From: Ciceribacter thiooxidans
Lineage (GTDB): Bacteria; Pseudomonadota; Alphaproteobacteria; Rhizobiales; Rhizobiaceae
Assembly: GCF_014126615.1 (NCBI RefSeq)
Contig: NZ_CP059896.1
Location: 1,622,501 to 1,686,500 of the forward strand
Direction: 5' to 3'
DNA length: 64,000 nucleotides
Below the pieces are notes generated by a model. The model saw only the letters and a list, made by a program, of their open reading frames with translations, was not told the origin of the DNA and ran no database searches. Below, one piece after another: positions 1 through 10,935 of the stretch. The position numbers and the translations under genes were made by a program. The stretch's first letter is position 1; every line of letters starts with the position of its first letter.

Positions 1-594
1 CTCCCGCTTGGCGTTGTCGTTGCCGATGCGCTCCAGGAGCGCGAGCGCCTTGCGCCCGTCTATCGCCATCAACCCGCTGTTGCACCAGGTGACGGCGCGC
101 TCGGCATCGGTCGCATCCTTCTCTTCGCGAATCGCCACGAGCTCGCCGTCCTCGACAAGAAGACGCCCGTAACCCGTCGGCTCGTCGGTATGGAAGCCGA
201 TGACCGCGACATCGTGACCTTCTGCGACGGCGGCGCGCGCTGCCGCGAACGGCCCGTCGGTGATCAGCGGCACGTCGCCATAGGCGACCAGGATATCGTC
301 ATAGCCGCGCGCAATCGCCGCGCGCGCGGCAAGCACGGCGTGTCCGGTTCCGAGACGCTCCTTCTGAATGAAGGAAGAGACCCGAAGACCGTTGACCGCG
401 GCCGCCTTTTCGACGGCATCTGCATCACGTCCGACCACAAGCGCGACGTCGTCAATCCCGGCCCTTGCGACGGCAGCCGCCACATGGGCGATCATCGGCC
501 GCCCGGCGACCGGGTGAAGCACCTTCGACATCGACGACTTCATGCGGGTGCTGTCACCTGCTGCGAGGATGACGGCGAGACAACTGCGGGCCAT
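1..594 (-). CDS. glmU: Bifunctional N-acetylglucosamine-1-phosphate uridyltransferase / glucosamine-1-phosphate acetyltransferase, N-terminal part
   Basis: GlmU makes UDP-GlcNAc, the precursor of peptidoglycan and lipid A, in the cytoplasm. Only the first 198 residues are present; the reading frame runs off the window's left edge, so the left-handed beta-helix acetyltransferase half is missing here. The nucleotidyltransferase signature is clear: [11 protein letters not shown] at residues 10-20 followed by [11 protein letters not shown], then [10 protein letters not shown] at 77-86 and YGDVPL around 105-110 with the metal-binding Asp. The ATG at 594 has a GGAG ribosome site 7 bases upstream. 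It lies downstream of the GntR regulator on the same strand. Family assignment is firm. Confidence 0.96.
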   Translation of the reverse strand, partial: MARSCLAVILAAGDSTRMKSSMSKVLHPVAGRPMIAHVAAAVARAGIDDVALVVGRDADAVEKAAAVNGLRVSSFIQKERLGTGHAVLAARAAIARGYDDILVAYGDVPLITDGPFAAARAAVAEGHDVAVIGFHTDEPTGYGRLLVEDGELVAIREEKDATDAERAVTWCNSGLMAIDGRKALALLERIGNDNAKRE

Positions 595-630
595 GTAGTT
601 CTCCGGAAACGCATTCTTCGGCGAACATCC

Positions 631-645
631 CTAGACGCAGTCTAG
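631..645 (-). promoter_or_regulatory. Short perfect inverted repeat upstream of glmU
   Basis: CTAGAC-GCA-GTCTAG is a perfect 6-bp inverted repeat with a 3-base centre, about 37 bases upstream of the glmU start and downstream of the GntR gene's stop. It has no T-tract in either direction, so it is not a standard terminator. It could be an operator or an RNA hairpin in the glmU leader. Function is unknown. Confidence 0.35.
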
Positions 646-678
646 AAAGCTCGCAAGAGTGCCGAAATCGAAAGAAGA

Positions 679-1434
679 TCAAGGAGTGCCGGCAGCCTCG
701 TCGGAAAAGGTCTCCCGGGCACGGTCGCGGCCAACCTGAATCACCTTCTCCATGGCGAGGCGCGCGGCTGCGCAATCGCGGGCGGCGATCGCATCTACGA
801 TCGCCATGTGCGAGGCACGCACTTCTGCTGCGCGGTGCCCGTCGGGAGAACCGGACGACATCCGGAAAACCCCGAAGAGTGCGGCCTCGATCAGGCTTCC
901 CAAGGTGCGCATGAACGGATTGCGGGAGGCCGTTGCCAGCGCAAGATGGAAACGCAGGTCGGCGAAGGCGAGGCTCTCGGTGGTGTGGTCCGGATTGCCC
1001 AGAGCTTCGGCGAGCTGACGCAGCAGGATGATCTGCTCCGGGCTCGCCCGCTCCGCCGCAAGTGCGGCGGCGGCCGGCTCGAAGGCTTCGCGAATATCGT
1101 AGAGATTGAGAAGGAATTCCTCGCTGACGCCCGCCTCGAAATGCCACCTCAGGATGTCGCCGTCGAACATGTTCCAGAATTGACGGTCGGTGACCCTTGT
1201 GCCGATTCGCGCCTTGGGAACCACGAGACCCTTGGCTGCAAGCGTCTTCATGGCCTCACGCAGCACCGTCCGGGAGACATGGAAGCGCTTCACCAGCTCG
1301 GGGTCACCGGGAAGGACGCTACCGACCGGAAAACCGCCAGACACGATGGCTTTGCCGATTTCCTCGACAACTTGCCGGTGGCTCGTCGGCTTTCGGCGGA
1401 CGAGCCCCATGGCATCAGGCATTTCACTCGGCAA
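679..1434 (-). CDS. GntR-family regulator, FadR/FCD subfamily
   Basis: A 251-residue protein with an N-terminal winged helix-turn-helix (about residues 18-85, recognition region VSRTVLREAM) and an all-helical FCD effector domain (about 105-235, with DLRFH and later His residues as possible metal ligands). It is the last gene of the ytfQRT-yjfF-like operon, 21 bases after the yjfF-like permease, so it probably senses the imported sugar or a product and controls this operon. The start at 1434 is TTG with AGGAG 9 bases upstream; an in-frame ATG at 1422 is the alternative. The ligand cannot be read from sequence. Confidence 0.88.
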   Translation of the reverse strand: MPSEMPDAMGLVRRKPTSHRQVVEEIGKAIVSGGFPVGSVLPGDPELVKRFHVSRTVLREAMKTLAAKGLVVPKARIGTRVTDRQFWNMFDGDILRWHFEAGVSEEFLLNLYDIREAFEPAAAALAAERASPEQIILLRQLAEALGNPDHTTESLAFADLRFHLALATASRNPFMRTLGSLIEAALFGVFRMSSGSPDGHRAAEVRASHMAIVDAIAARDCAAARLAMEKVIQVGRDRARETFSDEAAGTP

Positions 1435-1455
1435 GCGACATTCTCCTCGTTCCGG

Positions 1456-2418
1456 TTAGCTGCTGTCCTTTCGCGACAGGCCAAGAATTCCCTTTTGCAG
1501 CAGGATAAACGCAAACAACAGAAAGCCTATTAGGATTTTAGTCCACCAACTTGAAAGTGTACCGTCGAAGGTGATGTAGGTCTGGATCAGCCCCTGGATG
1601 AGAATGCCGACGAAGGTGCCGGCGACGAACCCGGTGCCGCCGGTAAGCAGGGTGCCGCCGATGACGACGGCGGCGATCGCGTCGAGCTCGACACCGACGG
1701 CCGAGAGCGGATAGCCCGCCGACGTATAGAGCGAAAAGACGATTCCCGAGACGCCGGCGAGCAGGCCCGAGAAGGCATAAGTGAGGATTGTCGTCCGGCC
1801 GACCGGCACACCCATGAGGCGGGCCGTCTGCACGCCGCCGCCGAGCGCATAGACGTTGGCGCCGAAGCGCGTGCGATGGGCGATGAAGACGCCGATCAGG
1901 AAGATGAGCAGCATCGCCCCGCCGATCAGCGTCAGGCGTCCGCCGCCCGGCAGCTTGTAGAAGCTCTTGCGCACCAGCGCATAGAACTCGTGGTTGACCG
2001 GCACGCTGTCGATGGAGAGCAGGAAGGCCATGCCGCGGGCGAGGAACATGCCGGCGAGCGTCACGATGAAGGCCGGCATTTCGAGATAGTGGATGACCGC
2101 ACCCATCAGCGCACCGAAGAGCGTGGTGATGACGAGCAGCAGCGCGAAGGCGGCAAGCGGGTGCACGCCCGTGTCCCGGAGCAGGACCGCCAGGAAGACG
2201 CCCGCAAAGCCGATCACCGCGCCGACGGAGAGATCGATGCCACCGGAGAGGATCACGAAGGTCATGCCGACCGCGGCGATGCCGAGAAAGGCGTTGTCGG
2301 TGATCAGGTTGCTGACGACGCGCAAGGACAGCATCGCCGGGAACTGCAGGGCGCAGACGGCATAGGCGACGACGAAGATGACGACGGTCGCGAGGACGGG
2401 CAGATATCTCGAGTTCAT
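1456..2418 (-). CDS. yjfF: Galactofuranose/galactose-type ABC transporter permease (YjfF-like)
   Basis: A 320-residue inner-membrane permease of the ribose/galactose (CUT2) type with about eight to ten hydrophobic segments and the family motif GGIDLSVGAVIGF in the first third and AAVVIGGTLLTGGTG near the C terminus. It follows the YtfT-like permease after 6 bases and precedes the GntR regulator, so the operon has two different permeases as in E. coli ytfQRT-yjfF. It would form the membrane channel as a heterodimer with the YtfT-like protein. The substrate is inferred from the strongly YtfQ-like binding protein of the same operon. Confidence 0.88.
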   Translation of the reverse strand: MNSRYLPVLATVVIFVVAYAVCALQFPAMLSLRVVSNLITDNAFLGIAAVGMTFVILSGGIDLSVGAVIGFAGVFLAVLLRDTGVHPLAAFALLLVITTLFGALMGAVIHYLEMPAFIVTLAGMFLARGMAFLLSIDSVPVNHEFYALVRKSFYKLPGGGRLTLIGGAMLLIFLIGVFIAHRTRFGANVYALGGGVQTARLMGVPVGRTTILTYAFSGLLAGVSGIVFSLYTSAGYPLSAVGVELDAIAAVVIGGTLLTGGTGFVAGTFVGILIQGLIQTYITFDGTLSSWWTKILIGFLLFAFILLQKGILGLSRKDSS

Positions 2419-2424
2419 GTCCGA

Positions 2425-3428
2425 CTACTCCCCGGCGCGCATCGTTCGTCCGAACCAGACGGCGGCGAAGGACTGCACGGCCGGCGACTGCACCACCAGA
2501 ATGATGACGATGATCGCAGCCTTGATGATGAGGTTGAATTCCGGCGGGAAACCCGAAAGCAGGATGCCGGTGTTGATCGCCTGGATGATCATCGCCCCGA
2601 GGATCGATCCGGCAATGGAAAAGCGTCCGCCGAGAAGCGAATTGCCGCCGACGACGACCGCCAGGATAGCATCGAGTTCGAGCCACAGCCCGGCATTGTT
2701 GGCGTCTGCGCCGCGAATGTCGGCCGCAACGATGATGCCGGCGATGGCCGCGGCAAGACTGCATAGCATGTAGACGACCACGAGCAGCACGGGCGTGCGC
2801 ACGCCGGCGATCGTGCTGGCGCGGCGGTTGATGCCCACCGCCTCGACCAGCATGCCGAGCGCACTGCGCCGCACAAGGAGCGTGATGGCGAGCGCGAAGG
2901 CGACCCAGATGACGACGGGCACCGGCACGAGGAACAGTGCGCCGCTGCCGATGAAGGCGAAGGACTGGTCGGTGAAGGTCAGGATCGTCCCCTCGGTAAT
3001 CAACTGCGCGATCCCGCGACCGGCAACCATCAGCACCAGCGTGGCGATAATCGGCTGGATGTCGAGAACTGCGACGAGCAGGCCGTTCCAGACGCCGCAG
3101 AGAAGACCCACAGCGATGGCGAGCGCGAGCCCGACGACCAGCGGCTGGCCGTTGGCCACCGCGGTCGCCGCCACGGCTCCGCTGATGGCGATCACCGCGC
3201 CGACGGAGAGGTCGATGCCCTTGGTGGCGATGACCAGGGTCATGCCGACGGCGAGCAACGCAACCGGCGCGCCGCGGTTGAGGACGTCGATCAGGCTGCC
3301 GTAGAGGCGTCCATTCTGCACGCCGATATCGAAGAAGCTCGGAAAGGCGATGAAATTCAGCGCGAGGATCACGAAAAGCGCGATCAGCTGCGGCGCAAGC
3401 CGCGCCCCCAGAGAACGGAGTGCCGCAC

Positions 3429-3432
<4 letters not shown>
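2425..3432 (-). CDS. ytfT: Galactofuranose/galactose-type ABC transporter permease (YtfT-like)
   Basis: A 335-residue multi-pass inner-membrane protein of the CUT2 permease family, with the hallmark KGIDLSVGAVIAISG and the C-terminal AVVVGGNSLLGG signature. Its start overlaps the stop of the ATP-binding gene (ATGA), indicating translational coupling, and the second permease follows 6 bases on. Together the two permeases and the double-ABC ATPase make one importer. The closest described arrangement is the E. coli galactofuranose system. Confidence 0.88.
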
Positions 3433-4952
<1,520 letters not shown>

Positions 4953-4981
4953 TCCAGCTCCAGCCCGAGGAAAGCATCGCC

Positions 4982-5012
4982 GCTTGCTGCCGCATTTCGT
5001 GCGGCAGCAAGC
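4982..5012 (-). other. Perfect 13-bp intercistronic stem-loop after ytfQ
   Basis: A perfect inverted repeat of 13 bp (4982-4994 pairing with 5000-5012) with a 5-base loop lies in the 120-base gap between the binding-protein stop and the ATPase start. There is no U-tract after it on the transcribed strand, so it is probably not a full terminator. Such hairpins 3' of binding-protein genes in importer operons usually protect the upstream message and give excess binding protein; that role is inferred. Confidence 0.7.
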
Positions 5013-5072
5013 CGGGTTGCGGGTGCCCGGTTCGGCAAGGGAGACCGGAACGAGGCACCCGGACGGGGCAGA

Positions 5073-6035
5073 TCAGTAGCCGAGGCCCTTCTTCTCCTCG
5101 TAGACCTTCTTCGGATCGTCAGCCTGGGTATAGAGCTTCGATTCCGTCTGGATCCACTTCGGCGGCATGGTGCCGTCCTTCTTGTAGGCTTCCAGGGCGT
5201 CGAAAGCCGGGCCCGCCATGTTCGGCGTCAGCTCGACGGTAGCATTGGCTTCACCGGCGGCCATGGCGAGGAAGATGTCCGGAACGGCGTCGATCGAGAC
5301 GACGAGGATATCGGTTCCGGGCTTGAGACCGGCTTCCTTGATCGCCTGGATCGCACCGACGGCCATGTCGTCGTTATGGGCGTAGAGGGCGCAGATGTTC
5401 TTGCCGCCGTCTTCCGCCTTCAGGAAGCTTTCCATGACTTCCTTGCCCTTGGTGCGGGTGAAGTCACCCGTCTGACTGCGGACGATCTTGAGATTGTCGT
5501 GACCGGTGATCGCTTCCTCGAAGCCCTTCTTGCGGTCGATTGCCGGCGAGGAGCCGGTGGTGCCCTGAAGCTCGACAATGTTGCAGGGCTTGTCGCCGAC
5601 CGTCTTGACCAGCCAGTCGCCCGCAACCTTGCCTTCGTGCACGAGGTCCGACGTGACCGCCGTCATGTAGAGATCCTTGCTCGCGTCGACCGTGCGGTCG
5701 AGCAGGATGACCGGGATTTCGGCGTCCTTGGCCTCTTCCAGAACTTCATCCCAGCCGGTCGCGACGACCGGCGCGACGAGGATCGCATCCACGCCCTGCG
5801 CGATGAACGAGCGCAGCGCCTTGATCTGGTTTTCCTGCTTCTGCTGCGCGTCGGCGAATTTCAGGTCAACGCCGCGCTTCTCGGCCTGCTGCTTGGTCAG
5901 TGTGGTTTCGGCCGCGCGCCAGCCCGATTCCGAGCCGATCTGCGAGAAACCGACGACCATGCCGTCCGCCATAGCGGAACCGAACATGCAGCCAGCAAGA
6001 ACCGTCGCGCCCGCGAGCGCTTTCAACAACTTCAT
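5073..6035 (-). CDS. ytfQ: Periplasmic galactofuranose/galactose-binding protein
   Basis: A 320-residue periplasmic binding protein. I chose the ATG at 6035 because GGGAGG lies just upstream and a signal peptide follows (MKLLKALAG, hydrophobic core, cleavage near AMA-DG at about residue 23). The mature part closely follows E. coli YtfQ as remembered: VGFSQIGSESGWRAAET, QKQENQIKALRSFIAQGVD, VELQGTTGSSPAIDRKKG, SGDFTR-like and ELTPNMAGPAFDALE are all present. First gene of the operon; its promoter must lie in the 157-base gap shared with the terminator of the preceding transporter. Galactofuranose/galactopyranose as ligand follows from the E. coli protein. Confidence 0.93.
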   Translation of the reverse strand: MKLLKALAGATVLAGCMFGSAMADGMVVGFSQIGSESGWRAAETTLTKQQAEKRGVDLKFADAQQKQENQIKALRSFIAQGVDAILVAPVVATGWDEVLEEAKDAEIPVILLDRTVDASKDLYMTAVTSDLVHEGKVAGDWLVKTVGDKPCNIVELQGTTGSSPAIDRKKGFEEAITGHDNLKIVRSQTGDFTRTKGKEVMESFLKAEDGGKNICALYAHNDDMAVGAIQAIKEAGLKPGTDILVVSIDAVPDIFLAMAAGEANATVELTPNMAGPAFDALEAYKKDGTMPPKWIQTESKLYTQADDPKKVYEEKKGLGY

Positions 6036-6135
6036 GATTTCCTCCCGTTTGAGTCTTCTCCCAAGACGAGACCTATAAATCATATAGTATTACTTTTGTA
6101 AACCGGCATCATGCGATCACGGCATGACAATTGAC

Positions 6136-6163
6136 AAAAAAGAGGGCGCCCGACGGCGCCCTC
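6136..6163 (-). terminator. Rho-independent terminator after the BMP-family gene
   Basis: Read on the minus strand: a 9-bp GC-rich perfect stem (6163-6155 with 6150-6142), a 4-base loop, then a run of six U (6141-6136). It stands 30 bases after the stop of the nucleoside-type binding protein and ends that operon, separating it from ytfQ. Confidence 0.9.
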
Positions 6164-6192
6164 CACAAAATATTCGAGACTCAAGCCGACGC

Positions 6193-7266
6193 TTATTGCG
6201 GCAGCTTGTCGTCCACACCCTGGATGTAGAAGTTCATCCCGAGCAGGGTGCCGTCGTCGGACTTCTCGCCGTCCTTCAGCCAGGGAGAACCATCCTGCTT
6301 GTTGATCGGGCCGGTGAAAGGATGCAGTTCGCCCGACTTGATCTTGGCTTCGGTTTCCTCGGCCATCTTCTTCACGTCGTCCGGCATGTTGGTGTACGGC
6401 GCCATGGTGAGGATGCCGTCCTTCAGGCCGTCCCAGATCTGCTCGGACTTCCAGCTTCCGTCGAGCAGCGCCTTGGTGCGCTTGACGTAGTAGGCGCCCC
6501 AAGTATCGACGATCGCCGTCAACTGGGTGTTCGGACCGGCGGCGATCATGTCGGAGGCCTGGCCGAAAGCCTTGATGCCACGTTCGGCGGCGACCTGCAT
6601 CGGTGCGGTGGTGTCGGTGTGCTGCGTCAGGATGTCGACGCCCTGGTCGATCAGCGCCTTGGCGGCATCGGCTTCCTTGCCGGGATCGAACCAGGTGTTG
6701 GCCCAGATGACCTTCACCTTGAAGTCGGGATTGACCGACTGGGCGCCGTGGACGAACGAGTTGATGCCCATCACCACTTCCGGAATCGGGAAGGAGGCGA
6801 TGTAGCCGGCGACGCCCTTCTGCGACAGCTTGGCGGCGATCTGACCCTGGATATAGCGGCCTTCATAGAAGCGCGAATTGTAGGTCGCGACGTTCGGAGC
6901 GGTCTTGTAGCCGGTGGCGTGTTCGAACTTCACGTCCGGGAACTTCTCGGCGACCTTGAGGGTGGCGTCCATGAAGCCGAAGGAGGTCGTGAAGATCATC
7001 GCGCAGCCGGAGCGGGCCATGCGCTCGATCGCGCGTTCGGCGTCCGGACCTTCCGGCACGTTTTCGAGGAAGGCGGTCTCGATCTTGTCGCCGAGCTCCT
7101 TTTCGAGCTGCTGGCGGCCGCGGTCATGGGCCTGGGACCAGCCGCCGTCGGTCTTGGAACCGACATAGACGAAGCAGATCTTGGTCTTGTCCGCGGCCTG
7201 GGCGCCGCTGGCAATCGAGAAAACCATCGCCGCCGTCGCGGCGAGTGCGAATGCTAATTTCTTCAT
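6193..7266 (-). CDS. BMP-family ABC transporter substrate-binding protein (probable nucleoside/purine)
   Basis: A 357-residue exported protein: signal peptide about residues 1-24 ending GAQA-AD, then the BMP/Med basic membrane protein fold with the typical FVYVGSKTDGGWSQAHDRG start and the TSFGFMD segment. Members bind nucleosides or purine derivatives. It is the last gene of the importer operon, 48 bases after the second permease, and is followed by a strong terminator. No lipobox Cys is visible, so it is periplasmic rather than lipid-anchored. The exact ligand is not shown by the sequence. Confidence 0.9.
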   Translation of the reverse strand: MKKLAFALAATAAMVFSIASGAQAADKTKICFVYVGSKTDGGWSQAHDRGRQQLEKELGDKIETAFLENVPEGPDAERAIERMARSGCAMIFTTSFGFMDATLKVAEKFPDVKFEHATGYKTAPNVATYNSRFYEGRYIQGQIAAKLSQKGVAGYIASFPIPEVVMGINSFVHGAQSVNPDFKVKVIWANTWFDPGKEADAAKALIDQGVDILTQHTDTTAPMQVAAERGIKAFGQASDMIAAGPNTQLTAIVDTWGAYYVKRTKALLDGSWKSEQIWDGLKDGILTMAPYTNMPDDVKKMAEETEAKIKSGELHPFTGPINKQDGSPWLKDGEKSDDGTLLGMNFYIQGVDDKLPQ

Positions 7267-7314
7267 GGTGACCCCTTTTGTGTTGGAAGGTTTTCGGAAC
7301 GCTGCCTGCTGCCG

Positions 7315-8229
7315 TCATCTGTCCGGAACGAAGGCCTTGCCGAGGCAGGCCGGCGTGTTGATCAGTGTCGTGCGGCGATTATGGGAAATGATGATGAGGA
7401 CGACAATAGTGGCGGCGTACGGCAGCGCCGAGAGGAACTGGGACGGGATGCCGATCCCCATCGCCTGCGCGTGCAACTGCCCGATGGAGACCGCGCCGAA
7501 AAGATAGCCGCCGGCAAGCACCCTCCACGGCCGCCAGGACGCGAAGACGACCAGCGCGAGCGCGATCCAGCCGCGCCCTGCCGTCATGTTCTCCACCCAT
7601 TGCGGCGTGTAGATGAGTGAAAGCTGGGCGCCGGCAAGGCCGGCACAGGCGCCGCCGAAGAGGACGGCGAGATAGCGCGTGCGGATGACGTGGATGCCGA
7701 GCGCGTGCGCCGAGGCGTGATTGTCGCCGATCGCCCGAAGCTTCAAGCCGGTGCGGCTTTTGAACAGGAACCAGTTGACGCCGACGACCAGCGCGACCGA
7801 CACGTAGAAGATGATGTCCTGCCGGAAGAGCAGCGGACCGACGAAGGGAATATCGGAGAGCATTGGAATGGCGATCGGCTGGAGCTTGATGCCGGGTGCG
7901 CCGACATAGCTTTCCCCCAGCATACCGGAGGCGCCGAGCCCGAGCAGCGTCAGCGCAAGCCCGGTGGCGACCTGGTTGGCGACGAGCGTCAGGGTGAGGA
8001 AGCCGAAGAGCAGCGAGAAGAGCGCACCACTGGCGATCCCGGCAAGCAGGCCGATATATGGCGAGCCGGTGATCTGGGTGACGGCAAAGGCGCCGACCGC
8101 GCCCATGACCATCATGCCCTCGACGCCGAGGTTCAGCACGCCGGCACGCTCGGTCACGAGTTCGCCGAGCGCTGCGACGACAAGCGGTGTGGCGGCGGTA
8201 ATGACGGTGAGAAGGATCGCCTCCAGCAT
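7315..8229 (-). CDS. BMP-type ABC transporter permease (NupQ/YufQ-like)
   Basis: A 304-residue multi-pass inner-membrane protein of the CUT2-like nucleoside permease group, with GVLNLGVEGMMVMGA near the N terminus, the signature that replaces the sugar permeases' GGIDLSVG. It overlaps the preceding permease stop by one base, so the two are translated together. It should pair with the neighbouring larger permease to form the channel for the BMP-bound substrate. Confidence 0.9.
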   Translation of the reverse strand: MLEAILLTVITAATPLVVAALGELVTERAGVLNLGVEGMMVMGAVGAFAVTQITGSPYIGLLAGIASGALFSLLFGFLTLTLVANQVATGLALTLLGLGASGMLGESYVGAPGIKLQPIAIPMLSDIPFVGPLLFRQDIIFYVSVALVVGVNWFLFKSRTGLKLRAIGDNHASAHALGIHVIRTRYLAVLFGGACAGLAGAQLSLIYTPQWVENMTAGRGWIALALVVFASWRPWRVLAGGYLFGAVSIGQLHAQAMGIGIPSQFLSALPYAATIVVLIIISHNRRTTLINTPACLGKAFVPDR

Positions 8230-9326
8230 CAGTTGCGTCCTCCCTCGATCGCCGTCTTCACCCGGTCGACGACGATGCGGATCCTGTAGTGGATCAGCGT
8301 GTCGCAGGAGAGCACGAAGAACAGCAGGAGCCCCTGGAATACGCGGGTGACCTTGTCGGAGACGCCGATCGAGAGCTGTGCGGCCTCACCGCCGAGATAG
8401 GTGAGCGCGAGCACCAGCCCGGACGCGACGATGCCGAGCGGATTGAGCCGGCCGAGGAAAGCGACGATGATCGCGGTGAAACCGTAGCCGGGCGAGATGA
8501 TCGGCTGCAGATGGCCGATCGAGCCCGAGACCTCGGCGATACCGGCAAAGCCGGCAAAGGCTCCGGAAAGCAGCATCGAAAACCAGATCATCCTGCGCGA
8601 GGAAAAGCCGGCGAAGCGCCCTGCCCGCGCCGATTCTCCGAGCACCGTCACCTCGAACCCCTTGAGCGTGAACCGCATCATGAGCCAGACGAGCACCGCC
8701 GCGATCAGCGCGAAGACGATCGACCAGTGCGCGCGACCGGACGATTCGACGACGGCCGGAAGAACGGCTTCCGTGGCAAAGGTCCGCGTTTCCGGAAAGT
8801 TCATACCCTCCGGATTCCTCCAGGGGCCGCGCACAAGCCAGTCGAGGAAGAGCTGGGCGATATAGACGAGCATCAGGCTCGTCAGGATCTCGTTGGTGTT
8901 GAAATGCGCCTTCAGCAGCGCCGGGATGCCGGCATAGAGTGCACCACCGATCGCGCCCATGACGAGCATCAGCGGCAGGACCAGCGGCGAATGCCATTCG
9001 AAGAAGACCACGGGCAGGATCGAGCCGGCGATCGCGCCCATGATGAACTGGCCTTCCGCGCCGATGTTCCAGTTGTTCGACCGGTAGCAGACCGAGAGCC
9101 CGACCCCGATCAGGATCAGCGGGCCGGCCTTGATCGCCAGCTCGTGCAGCGACCAGACCTCGAGCAGCGGCTCGATGAAGAAGGAATAGATCGCGTCGAC
9201 CGGGTCCTTGCCGAGCAGCCAGAACATGATGCCGCCGACGACGACGGTCAGGACCATGGCAAGCAGCGGCGACAGGACGGAAAAGAGCGGCGAGCCGCCG
9301 GGGCGTTTTTCGAGTTCAATGCGCAT
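8229..9326 (-). CDS. BMP-type ABC transporter permease (NupP/YufP-like)
   Basis: A 365-residue inner-membrane permease, longer at the N terminus than its partner, with the family's NNWNIGAEGQFIMGA motif and conserved LTSLMLVYIA. It starts 11 bases before the ATPase stop and ends at the start of the second permease. The two-permease, one-double-ATPase, one-BMP-protein layout is the standard nucleoside importer. Confidence 0.9.
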   Translation of the reverse strand: MRIELEKRPGGSPLFSVLSPLLAMVLTVVVGGIMFWLLGKDPVDAIYSFFIEPLLEVWSLHELAIKAGPLILIGVGLSVCYRSNNWNIGAEGQFIMGAIAGSILPVVFFEWHSPLVLPLMLVMGAIGGALYAGIPALLKAHFNTNEILTSLMLVYIAQLFLDWLVRGPWRNPEGMNFPETRTFATEAVLPAVVESSGRAHWSIVFALIAAVLVWLMMRFTLKGFEVTVLGESARAGRFAGFSSRRMIWFSMLLSGAFAGFAGIAEVSGSIGHLQPIISPGYGFTAIIVAFLGRLNPLGIVASGLVLALTYLGGEAAQLSIGVSDKVTRVFQGLLLFFVLSCDTLIHYRIRIVVDRVKTAIEGGRN

Positions 9327-10908
9327 GGGCGGGCCCTGGCTCGGCTTTGCTTTCGTGCAATCCGCCCATGAGAAGGCCGATCTTCTCGCGGGTCATGGCG
9401 GCGGCAGGTTCGGCGGGCGAGAGGCGTCCCTCGGAAATCACGGCGATGTCCGTCGCGATCTCGAAGATCTCGTCGAGGTCCTGGCTGATGACGACCACCG
9501 CCGAGCCGTTGCGGGCGAGATCTATCAGCGATTGGCGGATGCGGCTCGCCGCGCCGGCATCGACGCCCCAGGTGGGCTGGTTGACCACCAGGACTGCCGG
9601 TTGGCGATCGAGCTCTCGCCCGACGATGAATTTCTGCAGATTGCCGCCGGAGAGCGAGCCGGCGAGCGGATCGTCGCCGCTCTTGCGCACGTCCATCGCC
9701 TCGGCGATCCGTTTGGCCGCCGCCCGGACGACCGAATGACGGAGGAGACCGAACACGCCGCCGGCCAGGAATGCCTTGCGGTCCGAGCGATGGCGGGCGA
9801 GCACCAGATTGTCGGAAAGCGGCAGGGTGCCGATCGCCGCGTGGCCCTGCCGCTCCTCCGGAACGAAGCCGGCGCCGAGAAGCCGCCGCTCGTTGATGCC
9901 GAGGCGACCGACGGCCTTTCCGCGAATGCGGATCGCGTCGCGATCAGACACGGGATACTCGCCGGAGAGCGCATCGAAGAGTTCGCTTTGGCCGTTGCCG
10001 GCGACGCCGGCGATCGCCAGTACCTGCCCTGCCCTCACCGTCAACGCAACGTCCTTCAGTGCGACGGCGAAGGGCGTGCGGGCAGGAGCGGAAAGCGCTT
10101 GCACCTCCAGCTGTACCGCCCCTGCGTCGGCGGTGCCGGCATTGTGCACGATGGCAATATCGCTGCCGACCATCATACGGGCGAGCGAGGCCGGCGTCTC
10201 CTGGCGCGGGTCGCATTCGCCGGTCACACGGCCGTGGCGCAGCACCGTCGCGCGGTCGCAGATGCGCTGCACCTCCTCGAGCCGGTGGCTGATATAGAGT
10301 ACAGACCGCCCCTCCGCCTTCAGCTTTGCGAGCGTCTCGAAGAGACGATCCGCTTCCTGCGGGGTCAGCACCGAGGTCGGTTCGTCGAGGATGATGAGTT
10401 TCGGATTTTGCAATAGCGCGCGGACGATCTCGATACGCTGGCGCTCACCGACGGAGAGGTCGGCGACATGGGCGCCGGGATCGAGCGGCAGGCCATAGAG
10501 ACGAGAAAGCTCCTCCGCCTTCTTGGCGACAGCGGCGAGCGGCGTTCCGGAATCGAGCGAGAGCGCGATGTTTTCGGCGACCGTCAGCGCTTCGAAAAGC
10601 GAGAAGTGCTGGAAGACCATGCCGATGCCGAGTTTGCGCGCAGCGGCGGGGGAAGCGATCGAGACCGGATTTCCTTCCCATGCGATCTCGCCGCCGCTCG
10701 GGGCGAGGACGCCGAACAGCATTTTGACCAGCGTCGACTTGCCGGCGCCGTTTTCTCCGAGGAGGGCGTGGATTTCTCCCGGCTTGATGTCGAAATCAAT
10801 ATCCTGGCAGGCCGCGAAGCTGCCGAACAGCTTCGTCAAGCCGCGGACCACCAGAAGGCTGCCGGTTCGCGATGCCTCGATGTCCGTCACGCGATCCCCT
10901 CTTTTCAT
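9316..10908 (-). CDS. BMP-type ABC transporter ATP-binding protein with two ABC domains (NupO/YufO-like)
   Basis: A fused double ATPase of about 530 residues. The first domain has GENGAGKST and a complete SVGERQRIEI signature with LIILDEPTSVL; the second has LSGGNLQKF with VVNQPTWGVD in place of a canonical Walker B. The start is uncertain: ATG 10908 (used here, AGGGG 7 bases upstream), GTG 10890 (GAGGGG close upstream) and ATG 10929 (no ribosome site) are all in frame. It follows the qor-like gene closely on the same strand, so the importer may be co-transcribed with pcs and qor. Confidence 0.9.
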   Translation of the reverse strand: MKRGDRVTDIEASRTGSLLVVRGLTKLFGSFAACQDIDFDIKPGEIHALLGENGAGKSTLVKMLFGVLAPSGGEIAWEGNPVSIASPAAARKLGIGMVFQHFSLFEALTVAENIALSLDSGTPLAAVAKKAEELSRLYGLPLDPGAHVADLSVGERQRIEIVRALLQNPKLIILDEPTSVLTPQEADRLFETLAKLKAEGRSVLYISHRLEEVQRICDRATVLRHGRVTGECDPRQETPASLARMMVGSDIAIVHNAGTADAGAVQLEVQALSAPARTPFAVALKDVALTVRAGQVLAIAGVAGNGQSELFDALSGEYPVSDRDAIRIRGKAVGRLGINERRLLGAGFVPEERQGHAAIGTLPLSDNLVLARHRSDRKAFLAGGVFGLLRHSVVRAAAKRIAEAMDVRKSGDDPLAGSLSGGNLQKFIVGRELDRQPAVLVVNQPTWGVDAGAASRIRQSLIDLARNGSAVVVISQDLDEIFEIATDIAVISEGRLSPAEPAAAMTREKIGLLMGGLHESKAEPGPAHAH

Positions 10909-10935
10909 CCCGGCGCCCCTGCTGCGCATGCACGC

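Noticed and set aside
6060..6120. AT-rich stretch before ytfQ as a GntR operator or promoter
   Set aside because: Only an imperfect dyad around CATATAG and no well-spaced -35/-10 pair could be found; left uncalled.
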